This document shows, piece after piece, positions 8,790-16,851 of a stretch of DNA of 33,713 nt; position 1 is the first letter of the stretch; every line of letters begins with the position of its first letter. The translations under genes were made by a program, and so were the position numbers. Source of the stretch: Nguyenibacter vanlangensis. GTDB lineage: Bacteria; Pseudomonadota; Alphaproteobacteria; Acetobacterales; Acetobacteraceae. A model generated the notes under the pieces. It was not told the DNA's origin. It did not search any database and saw only the letters and a list, made by a program, of their open reading frames with translations. The stretch is from contig NZ_JABXXP010000006.1 in the NCBI RefSeq assembly GCF_013376155.1, positions 1-33,713 of the forward strand. The letters are read 5' to 3'.

Positions 8790-8795
8790 TATAAT
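8790..8795 (+). promoter_or_regulatory. Consensus -10 box TATAAT upstream of kpsC
   Basis: A perfect TATAAT lies in the 188-base divergent gap between the phosphoglycerol transferase gene and kpsC, about 100 bases before the kpsC start. No good -35 box is found at 16-18 bases upstream, so an activator or another sigma determinant may be needed. This is motif evidence only. Confidence 0.35.
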
Positions 8796-8896
8796 AATTC
8801 CGGTCGCAGGTCGACTGATGGGCCGGGGCTTGCATTCGTGGCGGCTTGGGCCGATCCTGATTCGAATATGACCCGCACGGCGCAAAGCGAAAAACG

Positions 8897-10678
8897 ATGA
8901 TCCCCCTTCCGTCCGGGGCGAACATGGCGTTGTCAGTCCTCTATCCGCGCGAAGGCTTTCTCCGTGCGCCGCCTTTCACTGCGAACGTGCCTCCGCTCTC
9001 AGTACCCTGTCACACGGGCCCCGAAGCCGATTCGGTCAGCGTCGTGCCGCCGGAGCTCGCCGCGACGATCTGCCAGGCCCGGATCGGCGGCAGTTTCTGG
9101 GCCCCTCGCCCTTCGTTCGGCCGCCCGATCATCCTGGCACTGTGCTCCCGCGTTTCGGCGCAAGCCGCAGAACCGTTCGTAAGCGGCCTTATGCGCCGCT
9201 TCCCGGCGCAGGCACTCCTGCTGGTGACCGCGGCGGCCAACCATGGCGCGCGCCGTCTTGCGCGACGGACCGGCATCGCCGAAATCCTGCTGCCCGCCGA
9301 CCCGCACGGCCTTCTGGATCACGCGGAAGAAATCCATCAACTGGGTCCGGGGGATATCGCCATCCTCGGCGCGCTGCGCGGGCTGCCCACCCGCTGGTAT
9401 GCACGCCCCCAGGATACGGACGGACATGTCCTGACCAGCCAAGACATCCGAACGGGCCTTGCCCAAGCCTGTCGCTATGTCGACCCCTTCACCGGCATGC
9501 CGGCGACTCTGGCGGCGACGATCGATCTTCTGCTGCTTTGGAAAGATATTCTGACCCAGAATCGGAAGATCGCCCTGTGCGGCGGCATGTCGCTATGGAA
9601 ACGCCGGCGGATGGCCCGCTTCTTTTCGTCCGCGCCCGGGCATCCGCCATTCGGCAACCGTGTTTCCGCCGCCGTCAGGGCGTCTCTCGCCCATGGTGGC
9701 ACGCAAGCGATCGCGGCTTGGGCCACGCGTATTCCACATCGGCTGGAAACCACGATCCGCCGCGAGGAAGTGCCCCTTTGGCGCGTCGAGGACGGGTTTG
9801 TCCGTTCGGTGGGACTGGGCAGCGATCTCAGAACGCCCGCATCGATCATCCTGGATAAGCGCGGCATCTATTACGACCCGCGTCAGCCCAGCGATCTCGA
9901 GCATATCCTGGCCACCACGCTGTTCGACGATCGGATCAGGCAACGCGCGCGAACGATCATCGACCGTCTGATTCGTGATGGAATATCGAAATACGGGCGT
10001 AGCGCGGGTGGCGGCTCTCGCCCCGATTGGCCAGCGCAAACCAGCCGCACGGTGATTCTGGTACCGGGCCAGGTCGCCGACGATCTATCGGTCCGCTGCG
10101 GCGGCGGCGAGATCCAAGGGAACCTCGCGCTGCTTCAAGCCGTTCGGGAACGCAATCCCGCCGCATTCGTCATTTACCGACCGCATCCGGATGTCGATGC
10201 CGGACATAGGGAGGGACGACTGGACGACGCCATCATTCGCCGATATGCCGACCATGTCAGCCGCGGGGGAGCGATCACCGCGGCCGTGAGTCATGTCGAT
10301 GAAGTCCATACGCTGACGTCGCTTGCCGGTTTCGAGGCTCTGCTGCGCGGGGTCAAGGTCGTCACCTATGGCGTGCCCTTCTATGCCGGCTGGGGACTGA
10401 CGATCGACAGGGGGATTATTCCCGCCCGGCGGAACAGGACGCTGACAATCGAGGAACTCGCCGCGGGCACCCTGCTGATCTACCCGCGCTATCTGGACCC
10501 GGTGACGGAACTGCCGTGCCCCTTGGAGACGTTACTTTCTCGTCTCGGTGACGAAAAATTGTGGAGGCCGACCCCGCTGATGCGCGTACGCCGTTTGCAG
10601 GGACGCATGAAAACGCTGATCGCCGCGGGCCGACGGCGCCAAGCATATAAAAATCAAGGATCGGAACGGCCGGCATGA
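8897..10678 (+). CDS. kpsC: KpsC-like capsule Kdo transferase, apparently with one catalytic module
   Basis: KpsC extends the poly-Kdo linker that joins group 2 capsules to their lipid anchor. Residues ~200-590 match the linker and C-terminal module of E. coli KpsC as I remember it: YVDPFTG, LCGGMSLWKRR, WRVEDGFVRSVGLGSD (295-310), LDKRGIYYD, LVPGQVADD, YRPHPD (427-432), HTLTSLAGFEALL (471-483) and PFYAGWGLT. E. coli KpsC is about 675 residues with two such modules. Here the first ~190 residues contain no second EDGFxRS or FEALL copy, so the N-terminal module looks lost or replaced. The start is ATG 8897; ATG 8924 is an alternative. The stop overlaps the kpsS start (ATGA), so the pair is coupled. 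No Kdo biosynthesis genes are in the window. Confidence 0.88.
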   Translation: MIPLPSGANMALSVLYPREGFLRAPPFTANVPPLSVPCHTGPEADSVSVVPPELAATICQARIGGSFWAPRPSFGRPIILALCSRVSAQAAEPFVSGLMRRFPAQALLLVTAAANHGARRLARRTGIAEILLPADPHGLLDHAEEIHQLGPGDIAILGALRGLPTRWYARPQDTDGHVLTSQDIRTGLAQACRYVDPFTGMPATLAATIDLLLLWKDILTQNRKIALCGGMSLWKRRRMARFFSSAPGHPPFGNRVSAAVRASLAHGGTQAIAAWATRIPHRLETTIRREEVPLWRVEDGFVRSVGLGSDLRTPASIILDKRGIYYDPRQPSDLEHILATTLFDDRIRQRARTIIDRLIRDGISKYGRSAGGGSRPDWPAQTSRTVILVPGQVADDLSVRCGGGEIQGNLALLQAVRERNPAAFVIYRPHPDVDAGHREGRLDDAIIRRYADHVSRGGAITAAVSHVDEVHTLTSLAGFEALLRGVKVVTYGVPFYAGWGLTIDRGIIPARRNRTLTIEELAAGTLLIYPRYLDPVTELPCPLETLLSRLGDEKLWRPTPLMRVRRLQGRMKTLIAAGRRRQAYKNQGSERPA

Positions 10679-12000
10679 TGATATCGCGATCGACATCGGG
10701 CAAAAGCACGCCACGCCGCTTTCTGCTGCTTCAGGGTCTGATGGGGCCGCTGTTCCGCCGGATCGGCATTGCGCTACGGGCAGCGGGACACGAAGTCCAT
10801 AAAATAAATTTCAATGGCGGGGACAAGCTGTTCTGGCGCCTCGGCGGCGATATCGATTATCGCGGCGATCTCGGCCGCTGGCCGGATTTCGTAGCACAGG
10901 TCATCCACCGCCACAACATTACCGACGTGCTGCTGTTCGGCGATTGCCGTCCCCTACATCGCTCGGCCATCGCGGTCTGCGGCAGGCTGCATATTCCCGT
11001 CCATGTCTTTGAAGAAGGATATATCCGTCCGGACTGGGTTACCCTGGAACTCGGGGGGGTGAACGGGCATTCCACCCTGCCGCGCGATCCCGACTGGTAT
11101 CGCACGCAGGCAGCCTTACTGCCGCCGGCCCCCGTCAACAATCCGGTGCCGTCATCCTTCCGCCGCCGCGCATCCGAGGCGGTTGCCTATAACGCAGCCG
11201 ATATTCTGTCCCGCTGGTATTTCCGTCACTGGAACGACTATCGTCCCTGGCATCCCTGGCGCGAGGGAATCAGTTGGCTGCGCCGCCTGCGCCAGCGCGA
11301 CGCCGCCCAGGCCCGCACGGCCGAAACGATCGCGGAAATCGATCGTTCGGGACGGCCCCATATGTTGTTTCCGCTTCAGTTGGACGCGGATGCGCAGGTG
11401 CGCCTGCATTCGCCGTTTCGCAACATGGAAGAGGCTATCCGAGAGGTCATCGGCAGCTTCGCGGCGCATGCGCCGGCGGATCTGTGGCTGCTGGTCAAAG
11501 AGCATCCGCTGGATAACGGGATGCGCGACTGGCGTGCGCTGGTAACCGACCTCGCGGCCCGTGCCGGGGTTGGCGACCGGGTGCGCTATCTCGAAACCGG
11601 CGACATCGCGCTGCTGGTCCGGCCGGCCAAGGGCGTGGTCACGATCAACAGCACGACCGGCACCCTGGCCCTGGCGTCGAACGTTCCCGTCATCACCCTG
11701 GGCGAAGCGGTCTATGATATACGCGGCGTGACCCATCAGGGCAGTCTGGCGGAATTCTGGAACAATCCTGAACAGCCGGACGCGGCGACCTTCGCCGCGT
11801 TCTGCCGCGTTCTGATCGATCGATGCCTGATAGCCGGCGGATTCTTCTCGGAAAAGGCGTTGTCCACGGTGGTCGCGGGCGCCGTCGAGCGGATCGAGCG
11901 GGCCACATACCGCACGCGCGCCGAAGGCCTCTCCAGCGCCGTCCCGCTGGAATCAGAAACGGCCCGCATCGAACGTGTCGTCATTCGCAGCGCTGGCTGA
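10675..12000 (+). CDS. kpsS: KpsS-like capsule polysaccharide linker Kdo transferase
   Basis: KpsS adds the first beta-Kdo to phosphatidylglycerol in the linker of ABC-exported capsules, on the cytoplasmic side. Family hallmarks visible are FLLLQGLMGPLFRRI near the N-terminus, INFNGGDKLFW, VLLFGDCRPLHR, the conserved EEGYIRPDWVTLE (from residue 113), LLVKEHPLD and, near the C-terminus, TINSTTGTLAL with TLGEAVYD. The 441-residue length is slightly above the E. coli protein. It starts on the ATG overlapping the kpsC stop. Together with kpsC it indicates that the final glycan is built on a Kdo-lipid acceptor, assuming the linker chemistry is the canonical one. Confidence 0.9.
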   Translation: MMISRSTSGKSTPRRFLLLQGLMGPLFRRIGIALRAAGHEVHKINFNGGDKLFWRLGGDIDYRGDLGRWPDFVAQVIHRHNITDVLLFGDCRPLHRSAIAVCGRLHIPVHVFEEGYIRPDWVTLELGGVNGHSTLPRDPDWYRTQAALLPPAPVNNPVPSSFRRRASEAVAYNAADILSRWYFRHWNDYRPWHPWREGISWLRRLRQRDAAQARTAETIAEIDRSGRPHMLFPLQLDADAQVRLHSPFRNMEEAIREVIGSFAAHAPADLWLLVKEHPLDNGMRDWRALVTDLAARAGVGDRVRYLETGDIALLVRPAKGVVTINSTTGTLALASNVPVITLGEAVYDIRGVTHQGSLAEFWNNPEQPDAATFAAFCRVLIDRCLIAGGFFSEKALSTVVAGAVERIERATYRTRAEGLSSAVPLESETARIERVVIRSAG

Positions 12001-12022
12001 GCGTACCGGATCGTTGCACGCC

Positions 12023-13291
12023 ATGCTTCCCATCTTTCTAGATGTCTCGCGCCTCCTGTCCCGCGCCGGGGCGTCCGTTCCCACGGGCATCGACCGGGTC
12101 GAAATCGAGTACGCTACCTTTCTGCTGGACGCCTATCCGCAGCAGACGCATTTCGTCGCCTATCATCCGATCGCCGGCCTTTCCCATCTTCCGTTCCAGC
12201 GCACCGCTTCATTCGTGCGGGACCTGGCGAATATCTGGCAGCATGGCGCGTCCCAGGCCGCTTCCATGATCTGGCGGGCCCGCCGCCTGCTGCATCGCGC
12301 GCCGCTGGAGCGGCGGCCGGGGCCGGCCGGCGGGGTCTATCTTTTACTGTCTCACCATCATTTGATACAGACCGGCGCCATCGAACGGTTCATCGCCCGG
12401 TCCGGACTGCGTTTCGTGCCGATGGTCCACGACCTGATCCCGATAGAATTTCCCGAATACGCGCGGCCCCGCGAACCGGCGCGCCACACAAGGCGCATCC
12501 GCACGGTCGCGCGCCTGGCCGACGGCGTCATCGTTCCGTCGGCCTATGTCCGGGACGGGCTGCGGCCCTTCATGACGGAACAAGGCAACGACCGGCCGAT
12601 CGAGATCATCCCTCATGGCTTGCATATCCATGTCGCCGCACAACCAGCCGCCGCCACGGCGTCTCGAGACGATCCGCCTTATTTCGTCTGTCTCGGGACC
12701 ATCGAGCCCAGGAAAAACCATCTTCTGCTGCTCAATATCTGGCGCCGCCTTGCCGAGACGCATGGAACGCGCGCGCCGAAACTGATCCTGATCGGCAAGC
12801 GCGGCTGGGAAAACGAAAATATCATCGACATGCTGGAACGCTGCCCCGCCCTGCAGAATCTGGTTGAAGAGCACGGTTCGGCGTCGGACCGCGACGTCGC
12901 AACATATCTTTCGCGCGCGCGCGCGCTCCTTCTCCCGTCCTTTACCGAGGGGTACGGTCTTCCGCTCGTCGAGGCCCTGGCACTGGGCGTGCCATGCATC
13001 TGCTCGAACGTCCCCGTGTTCCGTGAAGTCGCCGGCGACAGCGCGACCTATATCGATCCTATCGACGGGCCAGGCTGGCAGGCCGAGATCGAACGCAGGA
13101 GTTTCGAACGTCCTGCCCTCGGATCGTCCCCTCCTCCGCCCGAACGCATCAGCCGCAACTGGCATGATCAAGCGGCCCGGGGCGTCGCCTTCGCCCTCGA
13201 CATCGCCGCGGAGCAGAGCGATCACCACGCCCGCGTCGCACTATCTCCTACGCGATTTCCCCGGCTTGTACGGGTTGCTGACCCGGTTTAA
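12023..13291 (+). CDS. GT4-family glycosyltransferase (PTGIxRV subgroup)
   Basis: The N-terminus reads IFLDVSRLLSR followed by PTGIDRVEIEYA, a signature it shares with the two large glycosyltransferases at 18393 and 20784 (PTGIQRVQI). The donor domain has CLGTIEPRKNH, LILIGKRGWENEN and the E-x7-E motif in EGYGLPLVEALALGVP, then VFREVAGDSATYIDP. It is soluble and likely acts on the cytoplasmic glycan intermediate. ATG 12023 gives 422 residues and avoids overlap with kpsS; an in-frame GTG at 11975 would overlap kpsS by 26 bases. Neither has a strong ribosome site. The C-terminal ~60 residues look poorly conserved. Donor and acceptor are unknown. Confidence 0.87.
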   Translation: MLPIFLDVSRLLSRAGASVPTGIDRVEIEYATFLLDAYPQQTHFVAYHPIAGLSHLPFQRTASFVRDLANIWQHGASQAASMIWRARRLLHRAPLERRPGPAGGVYLLLSHHHLIQTGAIERFIARSGLRFVPMVHDLIPIEFPEYARPREPARHTRRIRTVARLADGVIVPSAYVRDGLRPFMTEQGNDRPIEIIPHGLHIHVAAQPAAATASRDDPPYFVCLGTIEPRKNHLLLLNIWRRLAETHGTRAPKLILIGKRGWENENIIDMLERCPALQNLVEEHGSASDRDVATYLSRARALLLPSFTEGYGLPLVEALALGVPCICSNVPVFREVAGDSATYIDPIDGPGWQAEIERRSFERPALGSSPPPPERISRNWHDQAARGVAFALDIAAEQSDHHARVALSPTRFPRLVRVADPV

Positions 13292-13311
13292 CTTTGCGAA
13301 ATTGATATGTG

Positions 13312-14625
13312 ATGGTTAGCACCCCTATTCGCGTCGGTATCGACGGCTTCAACCTGGCCCTGCCGCGCGGCACGGGTGTCGCGACCTATGCCCGCACGCT
13401 CAGCCGCTGCCTCACGGGTATGGGGCATAAGGTCGATGTTCTTTACGGCATGAACATCACGCACCGTATGTCGACCGACTTGCGAGAAGTCATCTTCTTC
13501 GACTCGCTGGGCCAGGAGGTCCCGAGCAAGCGCACCAAGCTCTTCTCGTCCCGGTGGTGGCGGGAACGCCGGGGCGATCTGGCCGGCTATGACGCCGTGC
13601 CGATTCCGCTTTCCGGTCGGGTCGACGCGCGCGGCTTTACTGCGCGCATGCCGGCCCATGACCGCCTGCTTAACGTTCCCGAATTGTTCCACAGGGCTGC
13701 GCTACATTACCGGTACGCGCGCCGCTTCACGACGGTACGAATACCGGATCCGCCGGCCATCATGCATTGGACCTATCCGCTGCCCATTCGCGTCACGGGC
13801 GCGCTCAATATCTACACGATGCATGATCTAGTTCCCTTGCGCCTGCCCCATACGACTCTCGACAACAAGAGCTATTACTTCCGGCTCATCAAAGATCTCT
13901 GTATTCAAGCGGACGGCATCTGCACCGTATCGGAGGCATCCAAATCCGATATTGTCGATTTCTTCCCGCAGGCCACCCCGAAAATCCACAATACCTACCA
14001 ATCGATCGCCCCGGACCATAAGATCCTCGAAAAGGCCGAAACCGAGATCGCCCGGGAAATTCATGGTGCGTTCGGCCTGGAGATGGACTCCTATTTCCTC
14101 TTCTTCGGTTCGTTCGAGCCGAAGAAAAATATCGGCCGTGTCATCGAAGGCTTCCTTGAATCCAAAAGCAGCCGCTGCCTGGTTCTGGTCGGGGCCATGG
14201 CATGGAAATCCGAGCAGGAACTGCGCTTTCTGGAACGCGGCATCCAGTTGGGCCGTATCGTCAAGATCGACTATCTGCCCGAAAGCCTGCTGGGCGCGCT
14301 GATCCGCGGCGCGCGGGCCGTCCTGTTTCCTTCCCTCAGCGAGGGATTCGGCCTGCCCGTCCTGGAAGCGATGGCTTTCGGCACGGCGGTCCTGACCTCG
14401 CGCGAAGGGGCGCCGCGCGAAGTCGCAGGCGAGGACGCGCTTCTGGTCGATCCGTACGATACGGCCGCCATAACCGACGGAATCGACCGGCTGGATCGCA
14501 ACGATGCGCTGTGCACCAGGCTGGCGGCGGCCGGGCCAAGCCGCGCAGCCCTATACGATATGGACCACTATGCGCGCCGGCTGGGAACGATGTATGACAC
14601 CGTCCTGAAGGCGGCCAAGCGGTGA
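13312..14625 (+). CDS. GT4-family glycosyltransferase, paralogue of the gene at 6054
   Basis: Residues RGTGVATYARTLSR near the N-terminus form the acceptor-domain glycine loop. HWTYPLPIRVTGALN and MHDLVPLRLPH match the 6054 gene nearly word for word. The donor domain carries FFGSFEPKKNIGRVIEGF and EGFGLPVLEAMAFGTAV, with DALLVDPYD near the end. A GTG at 13309 directly precedes the ATG at 13312; ATG is taken. The stop overlaps a possible GTG start (14622) of the export lipoprotein frame, so transcription with that gene is likely. The two copies may add similar sugars or recognise similar acceptors; that is inferred from similarity alone. Confidence 0.88.
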   Translation: MVSTPIRVGIDGFNLALPRGTGVATYARTLSRCLTGMGHKVDVLYGMNITHRMSTDLREVIFFDSLGQEVPSKRTKLFSSRWWRERRGDLAGYDAVPIPLSGRVDARGFTARMPAHDRLLNVPELFHRAALHYRYARRFTTVRIPDPPAIMHWTYPLPIRVTGALNIYTMHDLVPLRLPHTTLDNKSYYFRLIKDLCIQADGICTVSEASKSDIVDFFPQATPKIHNTYQSIAPDHKILEKAETEIAREIHGAFGLEMDSYFLFFGSFEPKKNIGRVIEGFLESKSSRCLVLVGAMAWKSEQELRFLERGIQLGRIVKIDYLPESLLGALIRGARAVLFPSLSEGFGLPVLEAMAFGTAVLTSREGAPREVAGEDALLVDPYDTAAITDGIDRLDRNDALCTRLAAAGPSRAALYDMDHYARRLGTMYDTVLKAAKR

Positions 14626-14663
14626 CTTTCCTCCCTGGAACCGAGCGGTTAGAAACAAACGCG

Positions 14664-15890
14664 ATGAAACCCGATCGCCCCCCCGCCAAGGCCGTACGGC
14701 TGGCGACGTTGACCTGCGCCCTTGCCCTGCTGACCGGCTGCAGCGCCATGCCGTCCAGCGGCCCGGTCGAATCCGACATCCTGAGCGATGCCAAATCGCC
14801 GGCGACCAATACGCTGGGCTATCGCATCGTCAACGTGACGCCATCGGTGATCGACGCGCTGGCCACGGACCAGCCCCCGCCGCTGAACACGCTGATCGAA
14901 ACCGCCACGGCGGCGGATGCGGCCGAACGTATCGGTCCTGGGGATACGTTGCAGGTCTCGATCTTCGAACTGGGTAGCAGCCTGTTCGGCGGCGTCGGCG
15001 GAGGCACCGGTTCGGGGGTCGCCACGCAGAGCACCGGCAGCCAGTCCATGGGCAGCGTCGGGCCCCTGCCCGCCGTCAGCGCCGACAATCTGCCGCCGAT
15101 CGTCGTTGACGCCACCGGTACCGTCGACATTCCATATGTCGGCCGTCTGCAAGCCGCGGGCCGCACGCCCGCGCAACTGGCCACAGCGATCCGGGGCGGG
15201 TTGCATGGCCTGTCGCAGAACCCCCAGGTCCTGGTCCGCATCGCGAATGATATCGCAAACCAAGTAGTCGTGGGCGGGGAAGTCCGCAAACCCGGCCGCC
15301 AGGAATTGACCCTGGCCCACGAACATCTGCTGGACATGATCGCCATCGCGGGCGGCGAGGCCCGCCTGCCGCAGGATCTGCAGGTTTACCTGACCCGTCA
15401 CGAACGGACAGGCTCGGTCGCCCTGACGACGCTGGAAAACGACCCGCAACAGAATGTGGCCCTCGTGCCCGGCGATCGCATTCAGGTCACGTATCAGCCG
15501 AAGACCTATTCGGTATTCGGTGCGACATCGAAGGTTTCGGTCGTCCCCTTCCCAATTTCGCAGCTCAGCCTCGCCGAAGCGGTCGCGGGGACGGGCGGTC
15601 CATCGGACGATCGCGCGGACCCGAACGCCGTGTTCCTGTTCCGGTATGAAAAGCCGGAAGTCGCCACACGCCTGGGCCTGCCCGTGCGCCCGGGCGCGGC
15701 GGTCGCCCCTGTGCTCTACCAACTGGATATGATGAAGCCGACAAGCTATTTCATCGCCCAGCATTTCGCGATGCACGACAAGGATCTGATCTTTATCGCC
15801 AATGCAAAGCTTAATAAATTCTACAAGTTCTTCAATCTGTTAAGCACACTGGTTAGCCCGACCATGTCTGCGGCTTATCTCGCGAAATAG
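14664..15890 (+). CDS. Outer-membrane polysaccharide export lipoprotein (Wza/KpsD/CtrA class)
   Basis: This protein would form the outer-membrane exit channel for the capsule. From ATG 14664 it has a signal peptide with lipobox LLTGCSAMPSS, giving lipidated Cys26. A Poly_export domain begins near residue 88 (IGPGDTLQVSIFELG), interrupted by a Gly/Ser-rich insert (~108-140), and resumes with VDATGTVDIPYVGRL. SLBB-type repeats follow (VVGGEVRKPGRQELT; YSVFGATSKVSVVPF). At 408 residues it is the size of CtrA/BexD, and smaller than KpsD. A longer frame starts with GTG 14622 overlapping the upstream GT stop, but the 14664 start gives a normal signal peptide. It is the last gene before a 400-base gap. 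Confidence 0.9.
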   Translation: MKPDRPPAKAVRLATLTCALALLTGCSAMPSSGPVESDILSDAKSPATNTLGYRIVNVTPSVIDALATDQPPPLNTLIETATAADAAERIGPGDTLQVSIFELGSSLFGGVGGGTGSGVATQSTGSQSMGSVGPLPAVSADNLPPIVVDATGTVDIPYVGRLQAAGRTPAQLATAIRGGLHGLSQNPQVLVRIANDIANQVVVGGEVRKPGRQELTLAHEHLLDMIAIAGGEARLPQDLQVYLTRHERTGSVALTTLENDPQQNVALVPGDRIQVTYQPKTYSVFGATSKVSVVPFPISQLSLAEAVAGTGGPSDDRADPNAVFLFRYEKPEVATRLGLPVRPGAAVAPVLYQLDMMKPTSYFIAQHFAMHDKDLIFIANAKLNKFYKFFNLLSTLVSPTMSAAYLAK

Positions 15891-16291
15891 AAATATTCAT
15901 TATTATTTGAATTACGTCGCGATCAGGCGATTCTGCCTGATCGCTTGACGACGCCCGGCAAAATAACAATTTGAAACACTTCCGCTGAATCGATGTTCAG
16001 TGGCGCCGTAACGTCAAATGGCCCTTAATGTTACAAATTATTGCATTTCCTCTGGGGGGTTTAAAATTGGGATAAATACTTCTTTGAATAATAAAGTGAT
16101 TTTAATTTTTTAACACTCAAATCAAAAAATAATTACTTATTTTATTACTCCACGTGAGCACATACAAATTATTATTAATGAACATTCCACAAATTACTTC
16201 AATAAATCTTGTTGTTGCCTGACCGGATAAAATATGTGACAAATTTATTAAGATTTTGAGACATCCACATACGGGAACGGATTAAGGAGTT
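15891..16291. other. AT-rich non-coding gap between the export gene and tagD
   Basis: About 400 bases hold no convincing gene. Two hairpins lie just after the export gene (15919-15944 and 15982-16003). Beyond them is strongly AT-rich DNA with TTA/AAT runs up to the AAGGAG ribosome site at about 16284. The base composition changes here from GC-rich to AT-rich and stays low through the next genes. A promoter for tagD is expected, but I could not find a convincing -35/-10 pair. Confidence 0.6.
15919..15944 (+). terminator. Strong hairpin after the export lipoprotein gene
   Basis: A perfect 10-bp inverted repeat, GCGATCAGGC with GCCTGATCGC around a GATTCT loop, lies 28 bases after the stop codon. 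No T-run follows, so it may terminate weakly or protect the 3' end. A second, 8-bp hairpin is found at 15982-16003. Confidence 0.5.
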
Positions 16292-16729
16292 ATGAGAACG
16301 ATCATCACATATGGAACATTCGACCTGTTTCATGTGGGTCACATTCGCCTGCTTCGCCGCGCCCGCGCTCTTGGTGATCGTCTTTTTGTCGGCATCTCGA
16401 CCGATGAATTCAATGCCCAGAAAAATAAGCGCTCGATAAATGATTTCATGGCGCGCTGCGAAATAGTTTCGGCGTGTCGCTTTGTTGACGGCGTATTCGC
16501 GGAAGAACATTGGGATCAAAAATTATCGGACATTACCAGATTGTCGGCAGATATATTTGCAATGGGCGACGATTGGACAGGCCGCTTTGATGATCTTTCA
16601 CGATATTGCTCAGTCGTGTACCTGCCGCGAACTGAGGGAGTTTCGACTACACAGATTCGAAATATTATCTCACAGAATTCTTTAATGGCCACCGAACCAT
16701 GCCGTCCCCTAGATATGTATTGTGATTAG
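16292..16729 (+). CDS. tagD: Glycerol-3-phosphate cytidylyltransferase (TagD-like)
   Basis: This enzyme makes CDP-glycerol from CTP and glycerol 3-phosphate, the activated donor for glycerol-phosphate polymers. The 145-residue protein has the nucleotidyltransferase signature YGTFDLFHVGH with H14 and H17, and RTEGVSTT at 113-119, the CTP-binding motif typical of TagD rather than of sugar or pantetheine relatives. MGDDWTGRFDD is also TagD-like. An AAGGAG ribosome site stands about 6 bases before the ATG. The gene starts the AT-rich block, and a TagF-like gene follows 122 bases downstream on the same strand. In Firmicutes this is a teichoic acid gene; in Gram-negatives it is known from some capsule loci that contain glycerol phosphate. 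Confidence 0.93.
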   Translation: MRTIITYGTFDLFHVGHIRLLRRARALGDRLFVGISTDEFNAQKNKRSINDFMARCEIVSACRFVDGVFAEEHWDQKLSDITRLSADIFAMGDDWTGRFDDLSRYCSVVYLPRTEGVSTTQIRNIISQNSLMATEPCRPLDMYCD

Positions 16730-16851
16730 GCGAAAAAACCGCAAAATATTCCAGATACATATTTTTAGACATCATTTATATGATACCACAAAATCATACA
16801 AATATATCCTGTAAAAGAAAAATTTTACAATAGACATCGAGGTAAAGGCCT

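Noticed and set aside
8709-8885. N-terminal extension of the phosphoglycerol transferase from TTG 8885
   Set aside because: The extra 59 residues are basic and unlike a membrane protein start. The ATG at 8708 comes directly before the first hydrophobic helix.
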